NCBI GenBank assembly: GCA_001051155.2
Contig: JYIP02000003.1
Location: forward strand, 62,001-126,000
Length of the DNA: 64,000 bases
Origin: Chrysoporthe austroafricana
Lineage: Eukaryota; Ascomycota; Sordariomycetes; Diaporthales; Cryphonectriaceae
Direction: 5' to 3'
Position 1 is the first letter of the stretch. Each line of letters opens with the position of its first letter. The notes beneath the pieces were generated by a model, which was given only the letters and a program-made list of their open reading frames with translations, had not been told where the DNA came from and made no database searches. The translations under genes and the position numbers were made by a program. Shown piece after piece: positions 12,589 through 25,301 of the stretch.

Positions 12589-15500
12589 TCGATTTCGTAT
12601 TTTAATTTGCTAATTCTAATTTATATAGATTTATCTATTATTACTATTTTAAATATTAATTTAAGGAATAAAAGATGGAATATTGAGTAAATTCTTATTG
12701 TATAAAGTAATGCAAGTTTAAAATTAATATTCGAGATTTTTTTTAAGATTTTAAATAGTTTTAATTTCTTATAATTTAATAAATAAGAAAATTTTATTAT
12801 TTTAATATGCTTTTTTTATTATATAAAATAAATTTTATTTCTTTTTTATAAAATTAGTTTCTTAATTTTTCTGGAATTAGCATATTTCGTTATTCTTTTT
12901 TATATAAATTTCAGTTTTTTTTTAAATTTTTCTTAAACTTTCTTAATTCTTTTAATTCGTTTTTTTGCTGCTTTTGCATTTGCTTTTAATAATTCGTTAT
13001 AATAAGCTATCGGGTTATAGCTATAAAATATATAAAATAATAATTTCTTTATTATATTCGTATTTGCGCTATTATATACGAATTATATTAATAATAATAA
13101 GTCGATTCAATTATTTTATTTGTAATTTATATAATATTATAAATATTATTTAATAATTTAATTCGTTCGTTTTATTTATTTATCCGTTTATAAATAGAAT
13201 GCTATAAATATCTTTTATTATATTCTAAATAATTTTATAAACGAAATTTAGAAATTTAATACGAATTTCCTATTTTTATTGAAAATAATTTCTTTAAGCA
13301 TGCTATAATTGGCTATAACCGTTTTTAAAAATATATATGCAAAGTCTTTTGCTATACTGCTTTCTTTATAAAAGAAAAAATAAGCGTATTTGCTCAATTT
13401 GCAAATTATTATTAAAATACTATTATATTATACTTTAATTAAGGGTTTTTATAAAAAAAGTAGCTTAATAATAAAATCCTAGCTAATAAATTGCTAAATT
13501 ATTTCCGAAACGAAAAGCGATTAGAATAATTTATAAGGCTTATAATATTTGACTTTATTTTTCTTGCATTCTTGTAAAATATTCTCGATTCTTTTCCTGA
13601 AATTTAATAAATTCTAATATTTTTTAATTCTTTCGTATATAGCTCTGATTCCTTAATAGCCGTATACGAATGCATTATATATATTTTTGATATATTCGTC
13701 CTATTTTTCTATTATTATATTTTCTAATCTTTTCTTACTATTAGAAATCTTAATAATTATATCGAGCTTTCTAATTTCGTTTACAAGATTGCTATTCTTA
13801 TCTTGCTAGAAGATATTCTGTAATTCTTTTAATTCCGTTTCCTAATAATTTAATCGTTTGCTAAATGCATTTATTTTGCTATTTTCCGATCTTTTGCAAC
13901 AAACGATTTTTAAGTTAAATTATAAAAGGAATTCTGCTTATTTAACTTGCTATTTATTCAGGATTTTTATCGTTATAAATATTATTAAGTTCTTATAATC
14001 GGAATATATTATAATTTAATATTTTATTCCAATTAAGTAATACTATTATTCTTTGAATACTTTTATAATTGCTATTAATTCTTTATCTGAAATGCTATAA
14101 TTAAGTTCTGGATTGTTTAGTTTCTTTAAGAAATTGCTTATAATTCTAAAGCATTCTTGATTATTTTGCTAGCCGAATTATTTTTCGAATGCGTAATTCG
14201 ATATATCGGTTTCGACTTTAAATAGCTTATTTGGGTTTATTTCGCAAAAAATGGGTTCTAATATTACTTATTTCTTAATTTCGTTAAATGCTTTTTATGC
14301 TTTTTATATCCATTCGAATTTTTAATCTTTCTTTATTAAATCCGTAAAAAAGCATGCAATCTTGTTATAATTCCGAATAAATTATTAATAAAAATTAGCA
14401 TAGCCAAAAAATGCTTTAATTTCTTTTATTTTTTCTAATATAAGCTATTCTTTTACTGCTTGAATTTTATTTTTCTGTATATTAATCTTGCTTAATTCTA
14501 TTATATAACTGAAATAATTAACTTTTTATTAATAAAAATAGCATTTGCTTAATTTGATTAAGAACTTATTATCCTATAAAATCTAAAATACTTACTATAC
14601 GTATTGCTTATAAGACTTAAAATCTTTTAAATAAATAAAGATATTATTAAAATAAATAATAATAATAATATTTAAATATTTGCGGAAAATATCGTTAATT
14701 ATTTCTTGGAAAGATATAAGTATATTAATTAGTCCAAAAAATAGAATTATATATTCGAAATATCTATAACGAATCTTAAATGCTATTTTCCAAATATTAT
14801 TTTCCTTAATTCGGATATAATAATATTTTTCTTTAAGATCGAATATAATAAACTATTTCGTTCTTATTAATCGATTTTGCATTTCTCCTATTAGCAATAA
14901 AGGATAGCGGTTTTTGATTATAATATTATTAAGCTATCGGTAATTTATATAAAATTATAATTTGCCGTTCTTTTTTAATACGAATAAGATTGAGTATTTT
15001 GCAAGTAATTATAATTTCCGTATATAGCTTCTTTTTAAGTTTTCGTTAATATATTCTCTAAATATTTCGAGCTTTATTTAATCGAGCTTATAAATAAGGT
15101 AATTCTGTAATTTCGTTCTTTCTTTCAGTAAAATTTTATAATCAAAAGGGCCGTATTTTGGTAAATTAATATTAAATTTCCTTTGTTATAATTTCTTGAA
15201 TTCGTAATATTCTTTCGGTACGTTTTTGAATTCGGGTAACAGTCTTTTTTTATTTTCTGAGATTTGGAAAAATAAAAAGTACTATTAAGCGTATTTTGCT
15301 TTACTTGCTTCCTATTATTATTCTCAGGGTTTGATTTCTAGGAATTCCGAATACTTATTATTTATTAGCCTAAACTTCTGCCCGTAATCTTTCTATATTC
15401 GCTATTTCGGAAGCTATATTTCTTTATAATTCTATAATTTATATAGCTTTATAATGCTTTATGCTAGATTAATTTCTTGCTAATTGCTAATTGCTTAAAT

Positions 15501-18500
15501 TCTTAATCCGCCTTTAATTTGTATTTATAAGTTCGAGATTTCCGTAACTTTTCTTTTCGTTTTAGCAAGTATTTCTATCTTAAGAGTAAATCCGAGCTTA
15601 TTTAAATGCATATTTCTAATATTATCCTTAGTAATTAAATATTTCTTTTTTCCGTTAATTGCAACCTTTTCAATAAATACGGCTTATTTTTATAAAATTT
15701 AGCTAATAATCCAATCGATTTGAAAGTTATATTTCTTGAGCTAAAATATTCTTAAAATTAACTTATGCTATATTATATCTGTAATATCGAAAGTAGTTTT
15801 TATTATAAAGCTTTGAATCGAAATAAATAAGTAATTAATTTCTATTTCGATTATATTAAAATTATATGCAACCGCTTTTCTTTCTATAATATTGAATTTA
15901 TAAGGATTTTTCTTTTGCATTTAAAGGATTCGTTTTCTATTAACGATTTCTGGCAAAATAAAATTTCCTTATATGCTATTATCTAAAAGTATGCCGTATC
16001 GTTACCTATTAATATATACGTTTAATATAATATATTTCTCGTTTTCTTTTATAATCGCGTATAAGGACCTTATAATCCTGATCGGCTATTATCCCGTTAT
16101 AAGCAATCTTTCCCTTTTGGGATATTCTGAGCTTTTCTCGCTGCTTGTTTCGCTAATCTTCTCGCTTGGCTTTAAGCATACTGCTTTGCCTTTTCGGCTT
16201 TCTGCAATTAATGCTATTCTTTAGCTTTATCTTATATATAGATAGAATATATTATAATGTAATACTATTCCTATATTATTTTTCTTTAAGCGTATTTCTA
16301 TAGATAATTATCGGGTAGTTCTATATAAGCGTTATTATTTTCAATATATAAGACTTTTCTATATCTTTTTCGGGATTCTATAATAAGTTAAATTAATTAG
16401 TCCTATTCCTTAATTAAAAATCAATTATATTTAACTTTTTTACTAAAATATATCTAGTAATTATAATAAATATAATATATCCAAGCAAATTCGTAATAAT
16501 AAAGGTATAAGTAATTAATCCGTATATTTTCTTAAGATTTGCATTCGCTATTCTAAAACGGGATGCTTTAAAAGAATTCTTATAAAATAAGTCTATAAAC
16601 GAAATATTTAACTTTTATATATTTAATTATTCAATTGCCGTATTTCTATTGCAATTAACTTCTTCTGGGATTGCTATGCTTTTCCGATTCTTTTTCGAGC
16701 GTAAGGGTTAATAAGTTATTTAATTATCGATCTTATAATATTATAATGCTAAGTATTAATATTATTATATTTTGAATTCCGAATTCTTTTTCTATTATTT
16801 CTTCTTATCGCCTTTTAAAGTAATAATTCAGAAGGAATTTCCTAAATCTTCTTTTCTAACGTCGAAAGAGTTGCTTAAGCAATCGGAATTACTACTATTT
16901 ATAGCTATATCGTAAAATAAGCTTTTTTTTCCTATAACGAATTGCTTTTATTCCTTAAATTTATATAAGAATTATCCTAAACTTTCTTTCGCTAAAAGGT
17001 ATAATAAGCAATAATCTTAATAGCAAGCTATTCAGTTTATACTACTATAATTGGGATTTATTGCTTATTCTGGCCGGATATTTTTGTTTAGCTAATTGGG
17101 TTCCTATCGCTAAGCGATATTAACTTATCTTTCCGGGATTAATTTCCATTCTTGCTTTCTCTTTTCTTAATAATAATTGCGCGCAATATAGCTTTTTTTG
17201 CCGCAATTATAATAAATAACCCTTTTATATTATTCTCGTATAAAAGTATTTAATTCTATAAATTTAATATATATTATATTCGAATAAGCTATGCTATTCC
17301 GGGTTTTCTGCTAAAACTTGCACTTTCTTAAATTAAATTAATACTTTAAAGCGCTATTATAGTTTTTCTATTATTGCTAGCGCCGTTTATAAAATCGGTT
17401 ATCAATACAGATTGCTTTATTAATAAATTCGCTAAGTTTTTCGGGTCGGTTTTCTTTATAAAAATTCGTTTTTAATTTCTTCTTTAAATCTTGCATAATA
17501 AGCATTTATAAGAAATTTATTTTCATAATCGAAATAAGCAATAATCTGCCGGAATTTAATTATATAATTCGCAATTAAGCCAGTTTATCGCAATATTTCT
17601 AGTTGCTATATTGCAATACGCTTTTTGTCCGGATTTCCGAAAGTCTTAGTAAAAGCTGATTCGAAATTAGTATAATATTGGAAAATGCGTTTAGTATTTT
17701 CGGAACGAAATTCTTTGCTATTATCCAAATAGTTTCGGAAAGTTAGCTTTTATTACTGAAAAGCTATCCTTTCGAAACGATTTCTTGCGAAATCGATTTT
17801 GTCGTAAGTAGTCCTGAATTGAGTTCTATAATGTTTGAAATAAGCTTTGAATTATATTAGGAAAGCTTGGAAATTTCTTCAAATACTTTTATAAAGCCCA
17901 GGCTTATTAAGCTTAAAAGCTTTAGCTTGCTAAAAAGTATTAAAACGGATAATTTTATTCTTAATTTCCTCAAGCTATTAGTAAAGAACTATATTTTGCT
18001 ACTGAAATTATTCGTTAATAAGGGTAATTAAGGCTTTTTCCTGAAAGGCCTGGTTGCTAGAAAAGGATAAAATTTGAAACGCTATTATATTCTTAGTATT
18101 ATTCAAAAGGAATATACTGAACCGTTCTTAAATAAGAGTTATTAAAATATTATAAATGCTGCTGCAAATCCTAAAATAATTGCAAAATCAAAAGGTTTAT
18201 ACTAACAAGAATAGTACCAAATATAGCCTTAAGTCTTAGAAACAAAATTACTGAGTATTACAAGGTTTATAAGCCTTGAGTAGCTATTAATAATAAGGTC
18301 CAATTGATATTTAGATTGATAACTGAAAAGCTATGGAAATCTATCTAATAGATATCTTATTCTTATATATCCAGCTTTTCAATACTGGACCGATAAGACT
18401 GCTATCGATATTGTCGGTCTATATAGGATTATTGGGATTGATAGCGATCTTGTCGGTCCAATCCCTAATCCTGGATTACGTAATCCTTACGGTTACTTCT

Positions 18501-18578
18501 TAACAAAGTTGTTATATAAGCTGGCTTGCTAGTATATTTCTCTTGCATTAGCGGGTTACTCCACGTTAAGTTATAATA
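12589..18578 (-). mobile_element. Chromovirus copy B (Ty3/gypsy), 3' end missing
   Basis: Same family as A, C and D, on the - strand. From right to left are the 5' LTR (18148-18578), gag with a degraded zinc knuckle (YYNCGKKSYIARNY, about 17160-17215), protease (about 15950-16030), reverse transcriptase (about 14400-15050, catalytic box YFNN), RNase H (about 13900-14250), integrase and the start of the chromodomain near 12600. It stops abruptly inside the chromodomain region and abuts the small repeat, so the 3' LTR and antisense ORF are absent. It is the most AT-rich of the four copies. Confidence 0.85.
18148..18578 (-). repeat. 5' LTR of copy B
   Basis: About 431 bp. On the + strand it runs from TATTATAAATGCTGC to GTTATAATA, aligning with the LTRs of D. 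Just left of it, the sequence AGTTATTAAAA corresponds to the family's primer-binding site after RIP. The right boundary is inferred from the terminal ATAATA. Confidence 0.7.
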
Positions 18579-18754
18579 CTATATTATACTTAATTCGCTT
18601 CCTTAAAATATTAATAGCGATAGAAAAGAATAGCGATAATTAGTATAGAAAGAAGATAGCAATAGTTAATATAAAAGCGTTTTAGTATTTTAGTATTTTG
18701 GTATGGAAATCGAATTTATACGGATTTCAGGACCCCCTAGAGAGAATTCAACTA

Positions 18755-18814
18755 AGCAAAGCTTCGCTTGCTCGCTTAGTAATCAACTAAGCTCACTATA
18801 AGCGAAGCTTTGCT
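18755..18814. repeat. 15 bp inverted repeat at the AT/GC boundary
   Basis: AGCAAAGCTTCGCTT at 18755-18769 is followed by its exact reverse complement at 18800-18814, with ACTAAGC repeats between. It lies where AT-rich transposon sequence gives way to GC-rich gene sequence. It may be the end of a small foldback element or a hairpin. Confidence 0.6.
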
Positions 18815-19691
18815 GAACATATATCCAAGCTTTCGCTGTGACGCGTCTCTTCCAGTCATCGGCCAACCGCGAACGCCACCCCCTTATATCGATAACTTCA
18901 AAGGGAACAGGGCATGCGTGCGCAGCTCCTGGTCAGAGTCTCACGACCTAGCCTGGCGTCAAGTGTCGCTTGCAGAGGACGGGAACTTATGGTGTGTTTG
19001 TGTGGGGGTTGTGTGGGACAGAAGCCGGTACGTCGAGCCTGGCGGCAGCCCCGTTGAGTTGCTTCGGAAGTCGTGGCCCACCCTGTGAAAGCCACTGTAA
19101 TGTTTCCGCGGCTCCACATTCAGGGCTGAGGTTTCTCTTTTTACCTCATCGGATATGTTGGCGTGAAACGAGGAGCTCGTGGTTGTGCCATGGTAAGGGC
19201 AGCACGTGGGTAGGTAAGGTTGCGGACGCGGTCGTCATCTGGGTCCGCCGGTTGGGGTTGTGTTTCCTACAACGAATCCACCAACGCCGAGTGATAGACC
19301 GAACGTTCCGATGGAATGCACAAGAGTTATGCGGCGTGACGAGGAGGCTGAATCATCCCTAACAACAGGCTTCCAACAGTCCCGGGTATAGCCATCGCTA
19401 CCTACGACTGAGCCAAAACAATCTTCCGGGCTGAGGTCTCGATGGACGGCTGATCCCTCCGTCCCCTTTCAGATTGCTCCACTTCTAACCGAGAGAACCA
19501 ATCGCCACTGTTGAGCTACAGTCGCTGGACTAGGCGTTTTTCGGCTAGCGGAATCCGTCCCGCCTTGGCAGGTAACCATAGGTAACCAGCACTTTCAAAC
19601 ATCGCCAAATACGACAACACCTGCTTTTGAAGAGACCACCTCTCTCACCACCACCGCCACCATCATCACGCGAATGTCTCCCTAGCTGCAC
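18815..19691. other. Gene-free GC-rich stretch upstream of the nuclease-like gene
   Basis: Open frames exist on both strands (for example 18970-19362) but they overlap each other, have no recognisable motif and look like chance ORFs in GC-rich DNA. The stretch probably contains the promoter and 5' leader of the gene at 19692. A further upstream coding exon cannot be excluded. Confidence 0.5.
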
Positions 19692-21485
19692 ATGCATCGT
19701 GCAGCTGGGAGCTTCGGGTCCGACCTCGAGTCCGGCCCGCAGCGTTTTTCTTCGCGGTTGGCACAATCACAACCGCCGTCAACGATCTCGTCGTCCCCGC
19801 CGTCGCCATCTGCGGTCATTCTCGACTGGCTTGCTGACGTCTCTCTGCCTACCACGTCTGGGGCAGTGTCCATGCAGGCTCCACCTCCTGAAGCGCTGAA
19901 GAGGATGCGTGCTCATCCCGATCTCTACCAAGACCTGGCCCGGCAGCTCAAGAAGCGTCATTGCCATCGTCACCGGCTCACCCCGCCACGTTCACATTCG
20001 ATGTCTTCCACGCCCAGCCGGCAGCATCGGCACCAGCGTCGACGCATATCACCTGCTGCTCCTGAAATCGGTCTGGATGAGGACGAAGATGTAGTAGAAG
20101 ACAGGGACGAGGACGAGGAGGAGAACCAGGGTCTGGTACAGGCGCAGGACCAGGAACCTACACCTAGGGCGCCGCACACTCGGAAACGAAAGATGCAGCT
20201 GGGCTCGGACGCGCCGTCCTCGTCAGCCCACTCTAGCCTGTCAGGCTTCTCCTCGCCAAGGAAACAGCTCGCCACGTTGAGGGTTCAGGAACACATCGAG
20301 ATACGGTCCCTGTCAGGGGCAACCGAGGATGTCCCGCGCCTGGTCGACGAGTTCCGGCTCAAGATGGAGGAGATCGACAGCGGCGCGGGCGTCGTCTCCT
20401 CCGCCGTGCGGGACGCCTTGGGTGCGGGCGCGGCTTCCACCAGGGCTGCTGGCTTCATGGATTTCATGTTTTCCGAGGCCGCAGCGCGCAATTCCCTGGG
20501 TCCTACCCCCAGCTTGGAGGAGGTCGACGCCATCCTCAAGGAGGCGGTTGTCGCCCAAGAGCGCAGCTATCCCGAGGCCGCCTGGAACGTCGAGGTCCAC
20601 AGCCCCTTGATCAAGATGGCGCTGCGTATCCGCTCGGGTAACTTGGGTGGCCCCAACCCTGGGAACCTGAAGAATCTCCTGGGGCTCGATCATGTGTATT
20701 GGTACATCTTCTCTCTTTCTCGAAACTCGTGTCCTCCTGTTGCCACGTCGCTAACGATACGATAAAATAAAGTACCACGGCCCGGATCATCAAGGCCTAC
20801 CTCCCTAGCTCCGCCTCCGGCCAGCTCGTTGACATCTGTCTTACCATTGATCGCGCCGGCTGGTCTGCCGACGCCATTGCATCCATGCGTTCCCTGAGGG
20901 CGACTCTGCCGCTCAACTCCATTAACCATACGGACTGCCCCACCCTCCTCGACGACCCCATCAGCATCTCCATCGAGACTAAGAATCACGAGGTGGGATC
21001 CGGGAGCACCAAGATGAAGTTTCAGTCCGTCATCTGGCACAGCGCCCAGTGGAACCTGCTCTCTAGTCTTGTTGCTCGCCGCGCCAGGGAGGCGGCAGGG
21101 TGCCGAGGACCCGAGGTCGATCGCCTGACGGCCGAGATCCTGAAGAGGCTGCCATTTCTCCCCGGAATCGTCATCTCGGGTCACGACTGGAACTTTGTCG
21201 CCTCTACCCGGGAGGGCGCGAAAACAGTGAGTCATGGTGTTCTCCCACCGTGCCTGCCTCTGTATTTCTCATCACAATCATGTTTATCCTGAGCTGACCC
21301 GACCTTATCTCTATAAGATCCTCTGGGAACATGTACACTTTGGCAAGACCTCCAGCAGGGCGGGCATCTACAGTATCGTCTACGCCTTACAAGTGCTAGC
21401 CAGATGGTCTCGTGACGTCTATCAGCCATGGTACGCAGAGTATATTCTAGGGCAGTCCTCTGCCAAAGCCTTGTCGTCTCGGTGA
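19692..21485 (+). CDS. PD-(D/E)XK nuclease-like domain protein, three exons
   Basis: Predicted exons are 19692-20695, 20773-21226 and 21318-21485, giving 541 residues. Introns are 77 and 91 nt; the first is GTATTG...AAAG, phase 2, and the second is GTGAGT...TAAG, phase 0. Residues 1-200 are low-complexity, with basic, acidic (about 134-151) and Ser-rich stretches. The C-terminal half matches the PD-(D/E)XK nuclease-like proteins that are expanded in plant- and insect-associated ascomycetes. Candidate active-site residues are Asp355 in LVDICLTID and Glu403-X-Lys405 in ISIETK, followed by FQSVIWHSAQW and the RLPFLPGIVISGHDWNFVAST block. Joining the exons gives HVTTARII and KTILWEHVHFGK. It is the only gene of the island with no lesion. 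The first ATG is in a poor context, so an upstream start is possible. Whether the family cuts DNA is not established; the fold assignment is from motifs. Confidence 0.82.
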
Positions 21486-21756
21486 CGATAGCATCGGCCG
21501 GCGGAGAGGTGCACGCGGACGCCAAGGCTTTAGTGCTTGGATTAGTACTCGAATATCGAGATTCTCGGCTGTAATAGAGGATTCTTCGCGGAGACCCACC
21601 TAGCCTCTAGCGTAGTGACAACCGGAATCTGACACATGCAGCCCTTGGAACCTGCGCAAGTTTCCGTAGCAGCATCATTTTGCTCACGACTAAAGCTGTG
21701 AGCTTCAGCCCGCTACGCTGAAAAGTGCTGCGGGGACTGGCCAGTCCGGAACCAAA

Positions 21757-23263
21757 ATGGACAGGGAGGTCAGAATCCGTGGCGACGAGGCCAATACCCA
21801 GGCCATGGATGGTGGTGTCCAGGTAGCAGTGACAGACGAGGTCACTGATGGCAAGTCGGGCTCCCCGCCGCCACTGATCCGAAGCCTGGACCTCTCCTTC
21901 GGCCAATTACCTTTTGGGTTGTCCACTCGTCAAGGAGAACACGCTTAACTACACAATCCTTCTCCGCCTCGCCGGAGGGCGCGTGCGGGAAGAGCGCCTT
22001 GCCAGAGTCGTGCAGGCTCTCGGTCAGCGCCACGAGGTGCTCAGGACTACGTTCCGAGAGGTCGACGGGCGGCCTTAGCAGGGCATTCTCCAGTCAGGGA
22101 CGCTCAGGCTGGAGCATAAGCATGTTGCCGGCGACGAGGAGGCCACGGTAGAGTACGAAGGCCTGAAGAGCCACGCCCACGATCTGGAACAAGTCCGCAC
22201 CATGCGCCTCATGCTGCTCACCACGCCCGATCCGGATACTAGCTTCATTATTACCAGCGCACACTACATCGTCATCGATGGCCTGTGCCTTCCGGTGATC
22301 CTAGAGGACGTGCGGGTCGCCTACGAGAAAAAGTGCAAGGGTCAGCTGCCGGACAGCAGCAGGCCGCGGCCGAGGCAGCAGCAGTACGCCCAATTCGCCG
22401 CCCGGCAGCGCGAGATTTTCGCGTCGGGCGCCTAGGATGCTAACCTAGCCTACCGGCGCCGCGAGTTCCCCGAGGGCGACCACCCCGAGCCGCTGCCCCT
22501 GACGTGCGCGTGCGTCCCCGGCCGGAGGCCCTTGACCAGCTACACCGCGCACCTGCGTGACTTCACGGTCGACCTGGGGCTGGAGGGCCGCATCCGCACC
22601 GTGGCGGCCGCCCACGGAGCCACTGCATTTCACTACTACCTGACCGTGTTCAGGGTGCTGCTGTACTGGCTGCTAATGCAGCACAGGAAGGAGGGCGGCG
22701 GCGAAGCGGAGGCCCCCCGACAAGCTGAGACAGATCTATGCATCGGCATCGCGGATGCGAGCCGCAGGGACGAGGAGGACTGGGGCGACATCTGCCTGTA
22801 TATGAACCTGATTTCCCTCCGTTTTGGGCTGTCGTCGTCGTCGCCTTGGCCAAGCTTCTTCGGCACCGCCCTCGAAACGACCCGTAATAAGACGCTCACG
22901 GCCCTGCGACACTCGTCGCCAGCCTTCGAGGTCATCCTCGAAACCCTCAAGGTCCGCCGCAGCGTGGGCCACGCGCCGCTGTTTCAGGCCTTTGTTGACT
23001 ATCGGCAGGGCTAGAGGCGGAAGCTAGGCGGCTTCCTCGAAGGGGCGCCGTCGAGGCTGAGCTGCTCGGGTTCGAGAACGGTCGCACCCCATACGACCCG
23101 AGCCTGTAGATCATCGACAACTCGGATGAAGCCGGGCAGGAGACGCTGATATCTTTCCTATGACAGGGCGCGCTCTACGACGAGGCGACCGTCGATGCCT
23201 TTTGCCGCTTCTATAAGGATTTTCTCGGCGAGTTTCGCCGAAAATCCTGCCCGGGAGGTAGAA
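21757..23263 (+). pseudogene. NRPS condensation domain, broken (first part of NRPS pseudogene)
   Basis: N-terminal part of a nonribosomal peptide synthetase region. SLDLSFGQ (about 21888-21910) marks the start of a condensation domain like those in fungal PKS-NRPS hybrids. The blocks RHEVLRTTFREVDG (about 22030), the HHXXXDG site (22262-22282) and IADASRRDE...YMNLISLRF (about 22750-22820) follow. The active-site motif reads HYIVIDG: the second histidine is tyrosine (TAC). Frameshifts are near 21905 and 23015-23050. In-frame TAG stops are at 22076, 22433, 23012 and 23107, and a TGA is at 23161. No ketosynthase or other PKS domain lies upstream; the neighbouring gene ends at 21485. It continues into the adenylation domain. 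Confidence 0.85.
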
Positions 23264-23338
23264 TCTGTCGGCTAGAAGTTCCGCGATGAGTGCACTAGTG
23301 CTACCCTAAGGCTAGGAAGCGGCTCCGAGTTCTAGTCC

Positions 23339-25218
23339 ATGTGGTTCAACAACGCGGAGACGACAACAATAGTCCATCGCATTGAGGTGGCTCAGAAGTT
23401 TGCGGACAAAACCGCGGTGCTGGTTGCCGACGATGACCTGACGTTGACCTATGCGCAGCTATGGGCCAGAGTCTCGACCATTGCAGACGAGCTGGTAGGC
23501 CGTGGGGTGGCCCCGGGCACAACGTCGCCGTCTTCCAGGAGGCCTCAACAGACCTTGTTGGCTCCCTGGTGGCAGTCATGGCTGTGGGTGCGACCTATGT
23601 ACCTCTTGATCCCAAGCTGCACGCCGGCTAACTAGCTGTCATGGTTTGTGACTGCCAACCGTCTGCCGTGCTCTTTGATGCTTCAACCCACGACATAGTT
23701 GCTGGGTTCATGACAGCTGCAGCTTCCGCCTCCTCTCTTGAAGCTGTCAAAGCATTGATGATCGACGTATCCAAATTGTCGGGAACGGGCTCTACCTCCT
23801 GAAGAATCCAAGCCTGTCCATCAGAGCCGGCTGTGATTTGCTATACCAGCGGCACAACAGGCACACCGAAGGGCGTTGTCCTCAAGCATTCCAGTCTGAG
23901 CCTCGAGATCCAAGTCGATATCGAAGCATACTCGCTGGACACGAGCGTCATCGTGCGGAATCAGAGCACGTGTGGCTTCGACATGGCCGTCCAGCAGATC
24001 CTCGTCGCCCTCGCCCACGGCGGCACCCTTTGCATCATACCACAGCGGCACCGCGGTGACTCGGAAGCCATCACCGAGTACGACAGCTGGCTGCGCCACG
24101 GGGGGTTCCCTCCTGTAGCGGCAGCGGTCGTGGCGCGTCGCCATCACCGGCGGCGAGCAGGCCACCAGCTCGCTGCTGCAGCAGTTCGCAGGGCTGGGCA
24201 GCGCGCCTCCTTACCGCCCGAGGCTCTTCAACGCCTACGGCCCTACCGAGACGACGTGCTGCTCGACCCGACTGGAACTCGACTACTACAGCGGCAGCAG
24301 CCGCGGCGGTGCTACCTGCCCGGAAGGAGCCCTCATGCCCGTGGGCCCGGTCTCGCACGACGAATCCGTATACATCGTCGACGCGCAGCTACAACTCTTG
24401 CCGCCTAGGTTGCCTGGCGAGATCTGTATCGGCGGCGCGGGCATGGCGGCATGCTACCCCAACGACGCCGCCAGGACGGGCGTGGCCTTCGTCACCAACC
24501 CGTGGGCCACCTCTCCCTTGAGGTCTTCGCGCTACGTCGAGCGCGGCTAGACCACCATGTACCGGATCGGCGACCGTGGCTGCCTGGACAGCAGGACGGG
24601 GTGGCTGACGGTCGAAGACTGCGTGAGCGGCGCCGACAACACGCTGGTCAAGATCCGCGGCGTGTGCGTCGACCTGAAGGACGTCGAGGAGGTTATTTTC
24701 AGGTCGGCGGCCCCGGGTGGGCTCCTGTCCGAGGCCGTACCCAATCTCCGCTCGCGGGTTAGTGCTGGTGGTGGTGGCGGCGGCAATGGTGGTAAAGACA
24801 GCGACTCCAAGTTCATCGTGGCCCACGTGTGCTTTACCGCAACCGCGGACTACACGTTGGCTCCGCACGATAGACATGCCTACCTCAACAGGCCTGCTGG
24901 CCAGCCTGCCCCTGCCTCCTATCATATGCCCCAGTACCATTGTCCCCGTGCAAGAACTGCCCACCATGTCTTCCGGAAAGATTGACCGGCGCGCCGTCGG
25001 CGAGCTGCCGATCGAATTCGGTGCAACCATGACGGAACGCACGGGCACTCGACAGCAGCAGCAGCATGTCCTCACCGAAACAGAAAGCAGGCTTAAGAGA
25101 GAGTGGGAGCACCGTCCACGAGTTTCTTCCGTGTAGGCGGTACGTCTATGCTCCTGCTGGAAGTGAGGTCCTAGATTAGGCACGACGTCGGCATCTCTGT
25201 TCATCTCGTGCAGCTCTT
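23339..25218 (+). pseudogene. NRPS adenylation and carrier domains, broken (middle part)
   Basis: Adenylation domain with recognisable core motifs: A3 TSGTTGTPKGV (23845-23877), A5 NAYGPTE (24230-24250), A7 YRIGDRG (24560-24580), A8 VKIRGVCVDL (about 24650-24680) and A10 SGKIDRRAV (24969-24998). It would activate an amino acid as adenylate and load it on the following carrier. The carrier domain has SFFRVGGTSML with the phosphopantetheine serine at 25145-25147. Lesions include frameshifts near 23520, 24105 and 24900, and in-frame TAG stops near 23631, at 24548 (Trp expected in YVERGW) and at 25172. A Gly/Ser-rich insertion lies near 24760-24800. The substrate cannot be read reliably because of the frameshift inside the pocket region. 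Confidence 0.87.
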
Positions 25219-25301
25219 GTATGTTGGCCGTCCATCGTCCTTCCGTCTGTCCTTTGTTCCTTACTTTTTCACTGCTAACCGCAAGATTCGAAACAACGCA
25301 G

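Noticed and set aside
18970..19362. 130-codon ORF upstream of the nuclease-like gene
   Set aside because: Overlaps other frames of similar length on both strands, no motif, no splice logic; chance ORF in GC-rich DNA.
20313..20693. Long - strand frames inside the nuclease-like gene (also 20690-21235)
   Set aside because: Antisense shadows of GC-rich exons; the + strand has conserved motifs and introns.
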